A stretch of DNA of 15,401 nt from Fidelibacterota bacterium UBA2125 (lineage in GTDB: Bacteria; Fidelibacterota; Marinisomatia; Marinisomatales; S15-B10): the NCBI GenBank assembly GCA_002329125.1, contig DCXX01000135.1, forward strand, positions 1-15,401, in the 5' to 3' direction. A program made the translations under genes and the position numbers. Within the stretch, counting starts at the first letter, position 1, and each line of letters opens with the position of its first letter. The notes under the pieces were generated by a model, which ran no database searches, was not told the DNA's origin, and saw only the letters and a program-made list of their open reading frames with translations. Positions 15,386 through 15,401 of this stretch are shown here, piece by piece.

Positions 15386-15401
15386 CTACTCCACAATGTC
15401 A
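15386..15401 (-). CDS. tuf: 3' end of a second EF-Tu gene (partial, cut by window edge)
   Basis: The minus strand here encodes Asp-Ile-Val-Glu-stop, identical in all 16 bases to the end of the complete tuf at 1-16. A tuf gene ahead of rpmG/tRNA-Trp/secE is a common bacterial arrangement (the tufB position), so this is most likely the tail of a second, near-identical tuf copy. Only four codons and a stop are visible. The alternative is that the two ends are one and the same tuf, read twice through assembly. Confidence 0.7.

Noticed and set aside
1..15401. A genuine 15.4-kb circular element (minicircle or plasmid)
   Set aside because: The end overlap is only 16 bases and is exactly the 3' end of tuf, a gene often duplicated around this cluster. 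No replication or partition gene is present.

Overview
This window is a single run of translation and transcription genes, all on the minus strand, so it reads from right to left. From high to low coordinates the order is: tail of an EF-Tu gene (tuf), rpmG (L33), tRNA-Trp, secE, nusG, rplK (L11), rplA (L1), rplJ (L10), rplL (L7/L12), rpoB, rpoC, rpsL (S12), rpsG (S7), fusA (EF-G) and a complete tuf. The 'rif' cluster (secE to rpoC) and the 'str' cluster (rpsL to tuf) are joined without a break: rpsL starts 11 nt after the rpoC stop. The longest gap without a protein gene is about 170 nt, and it holds the tRNA. There are no mobile elements, CRISPR arrays or rRNA genes.

The organism is a bacterium. 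RpoB, RpoC and EF-Tu read like those of the Bacteroidota/FCB group. Examples are the RpoB stretch around HYTHYGRLCPIETPEG, the RpoC N-terminus KPETINYRSYKPE, and a large insertion in the RpoC trigger-loop region. However, several genes have strong Shine-Dalgarno sequences (tuf, rpoB, rpsL), which is unusual for classical Bacteroidota. A non-Bacteroidota FCB lineage, perhaps an uncultured marine one such as Marinimicrobia, is my best guess; the phylum cannot be fixed from reading alone. GC content looks to be in the mid-40s percent.

The genes supply one machine. RpoB and RpoC form the polymerase core and NusG ties it to the leading ribosome. L11, L1, L10, L7/L12, L33, S12 and S7 are ribosomal proteins, with L10, L7/L12 and L11 forming the factor-binding stalk base. 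EF-Tu and EF-G are the GTPases that work at that stalk. SecE is part of the membrane channel, and tRNA-Trp sits inside the operon. Close spacing (0 to 21 nt at most junctions) suggests co-transcription and translational coupling.

The most notable observation concerns the ends. The last 16 bases repeat the first 16 exactly, and both are the 3' end of tuf. The likely explanation is two near-identical tuf genes flanking the cluster, with the assembly broken at the edge of that repeat, so the sequence could be mistaken for a 15.4-kb circle. Other points are a cluster of non-ATG starts (rpoB, rpoC, rpsL, secE, rpmG), a possible promoter overlapping the rpoB start, a hairpin between rpmG and tRNA-Trp, and no room for an L10 leader upstream of rplJ. 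I found no previously undescribed system: this is a conserved housekeeping region.
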